Part shown: piece after piece, positions 50,207 to 50,711 of the stretch
Layout: every line of letters starts with the position of its first letter
Position numbering within the stretch: the stretch's first letter is position 1
Assembly (NCBI GenBank): GCA_019241305.1
Contig: JAFAXE010000034.1
Span: forward strand, 1-50,711
DNA length: 50,711 nucleotides
Origin: Vulcanimicrobiota bacterium
GTDB lineage: Bacteria; Vulcanimicrobiota; Vulcanimicrobiia; Vulcanimicrobiales; Vulcanimicrobiaceae
Direction of reading: 5' to 3'
Notes under the pieces: model-generated
Told to the model about the DNA's origin: nothing
What the model saw: only the letters and a program-made list of their open reading frames with translations
The model's database searches: none
Made by a program: the position numbers and the translations under genes

Positions 50207-50706
50207 AGGCGCACCTGCACGTAGGCACGTACCGCAAGCGGTTGCTGGTTCGGAAAGACGATGTACGACGAGCAGGAAGAGCCGACGGCGACCGGCGGCC
50301 CGTATCCCGGTCCCTTCGACGTGTTTCCCGGTAGGCAGTAGGACTGACCGGTTGCGATCGGCTGTAGTGGACGGGCGACGTTGAAGATCGGGATATCGGC
50401 CGTTTGATTGAAGAGGTTGGTCAGGGCAATCCCGTACGTCATCCCGGTGTTCGGTTTCGCTAATTCGACCGTCACGTCGGTTTCCAGCGACGCCGGAGAC
50501 CGAAGCGTTCCAGGTCCCGCGGTCGCGGCTTCCGCGCCGCGGCAAGCAGCCAAGTTGGGATGGAAAATGGAGCCGGGATCTTGCGGATTCACGAAACAGG
50601 CCGAGATCCAGGCTGCGTTGACGCCGTTCACCACCGCGTCGGTAAAAGGAATGAAAACGGGCGCGCCGTTGTAGTCGATGGCCTGATAGACGCCGGCCCC
50701 GTACGG
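50203..50706 (-). CDS. C-terminal part of a TonB-dependent receptor (partial or interrupted)
   Basis: The frame is open from 50706 to the stop at 50203. It encodes the end of an outer-membrane receptor: PYGAGVYQAIDYNG, long polar loops, then the strand TYGIALTNLFNQTAD and the final strand QQPLAVRAYVQVRL. Alternating strands and the LTNLFN motif are typical of TonB-dependent receptor C-termini. Just upstream in this frame is a TAA (50707-50709), two bases from the window edge. Either the gene is interrupted, there is a frameshift, or the edge sequence is unreliable. A short product starting at GTG 50634 is formally possible but would not be a barrel. Confidence 0.65.
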   Translation of the reverse strand, partial: PYGAGVYQAIDYNGAPVFIPFTDAVVNGVNAAWISACFVNPQDPGSIFHPNLAACRGAEAATAGPGTLRSPASLETDVTVELAKPNTGMTYGIALTNLFNQTADIPIFNVARPLQPIATGQSYCLPGNTSKGPGYGPPVAVGSSCSSYIVFPNQQPLAVRAYVQVRL

Positions 50707-50711
50707 TTAGC

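Noticed and set aside
1-50711. CRISPR arrays, tRNA or rRNA genes, integrases, transposases
   Set aside because: No regularly spaced repeats, cloverleaf-type sequences, rRNA segments or recombinase motifs were seen by eye on either strand.

Overview
The window reads as high-GC chromosomal DNA from a diderm bacterium. It encodes an outer-membrane barrel, a TamB homologue, TonB-type proteins, the end of a TonB-dependent receptor and many lipoproteins. It also carries a cdaA-cdaR-glmM cluster, which is better known from monoderms. This mix, the secreted-protein styles (GloVer tandem repeats, four-cysteine TonB-like proteins, an N-terminal beta-rich module in the 732-residue lipoprotein) and the frequent GTG/TTG starts with weak Shine-Dalgarno sequences suggest Candidatus Eremiobacterota (WPS-2) or a close relative. 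That placement is an inference from gene content; no rRNA is present.

Layout. 1-5167: start of an enoyl-CoA hydratase-type gene, a gene-free 540-bp stretch holding a ~410-bp imperfect palindrome, an SGNH-hydrolase lipoprotein with a barrel protein, and a divergent acyl-CoA synthetase. 5172-8601: an unknown 186-residue protein, then cdaA, cdaR and glmM on the minus strand. 8661-9961: rsgA and rpsT. 9975-20742 (minus strand, transcribed right to left): aroC, aroK, aroB, priA, two tandem TonB-like proteins, a retropepsin/PDZ protein and phaC. 20788-23914: an OmpR-type response regulator, a SigB-like sigma factor, a Crp-family regulator and a divergent alpha/beta hydrolase, with two Crp-type palindromes between the last two. 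23888-31878: a very large alpha-2-macroglobulin lipoprotein divergent from pbpC. 31922-36719: small proteins, a GloVer repeat protein, a second retropepsin/PDZ protein, a TauE/SafE-type permease and a DUF2630 protein. 36760-45444: an SF2 helicase, tamB, a DUF3810 protein and a Nudix CoA pyrophosphatase. 45392-50711: three lipoproteins behind the 3' end of a TonB-dependent receptor.

How the genes work together. The left edge plus phaC suggests lipid or ester uptake, activation, beta-oxidation and polyhydroxyalkanoate storage. cdaA/cdaR/glmM couples c-di-AMP to cell-wall precursor synthesis, and pbpC with the macroglobulin belongs to envelope maintenance. The shikimate genes form one tight cluster. 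The right end looks like a nutrient-uptake operon (receptor plus three lipoproteins). Packing is dense: several convergent pairs overlap or end within a few bases of each other, and the only gene-free stretch above 300 bp is 111-647. I saw no tRNA, rRNA, CRISPR array, transposase or prophage gene.
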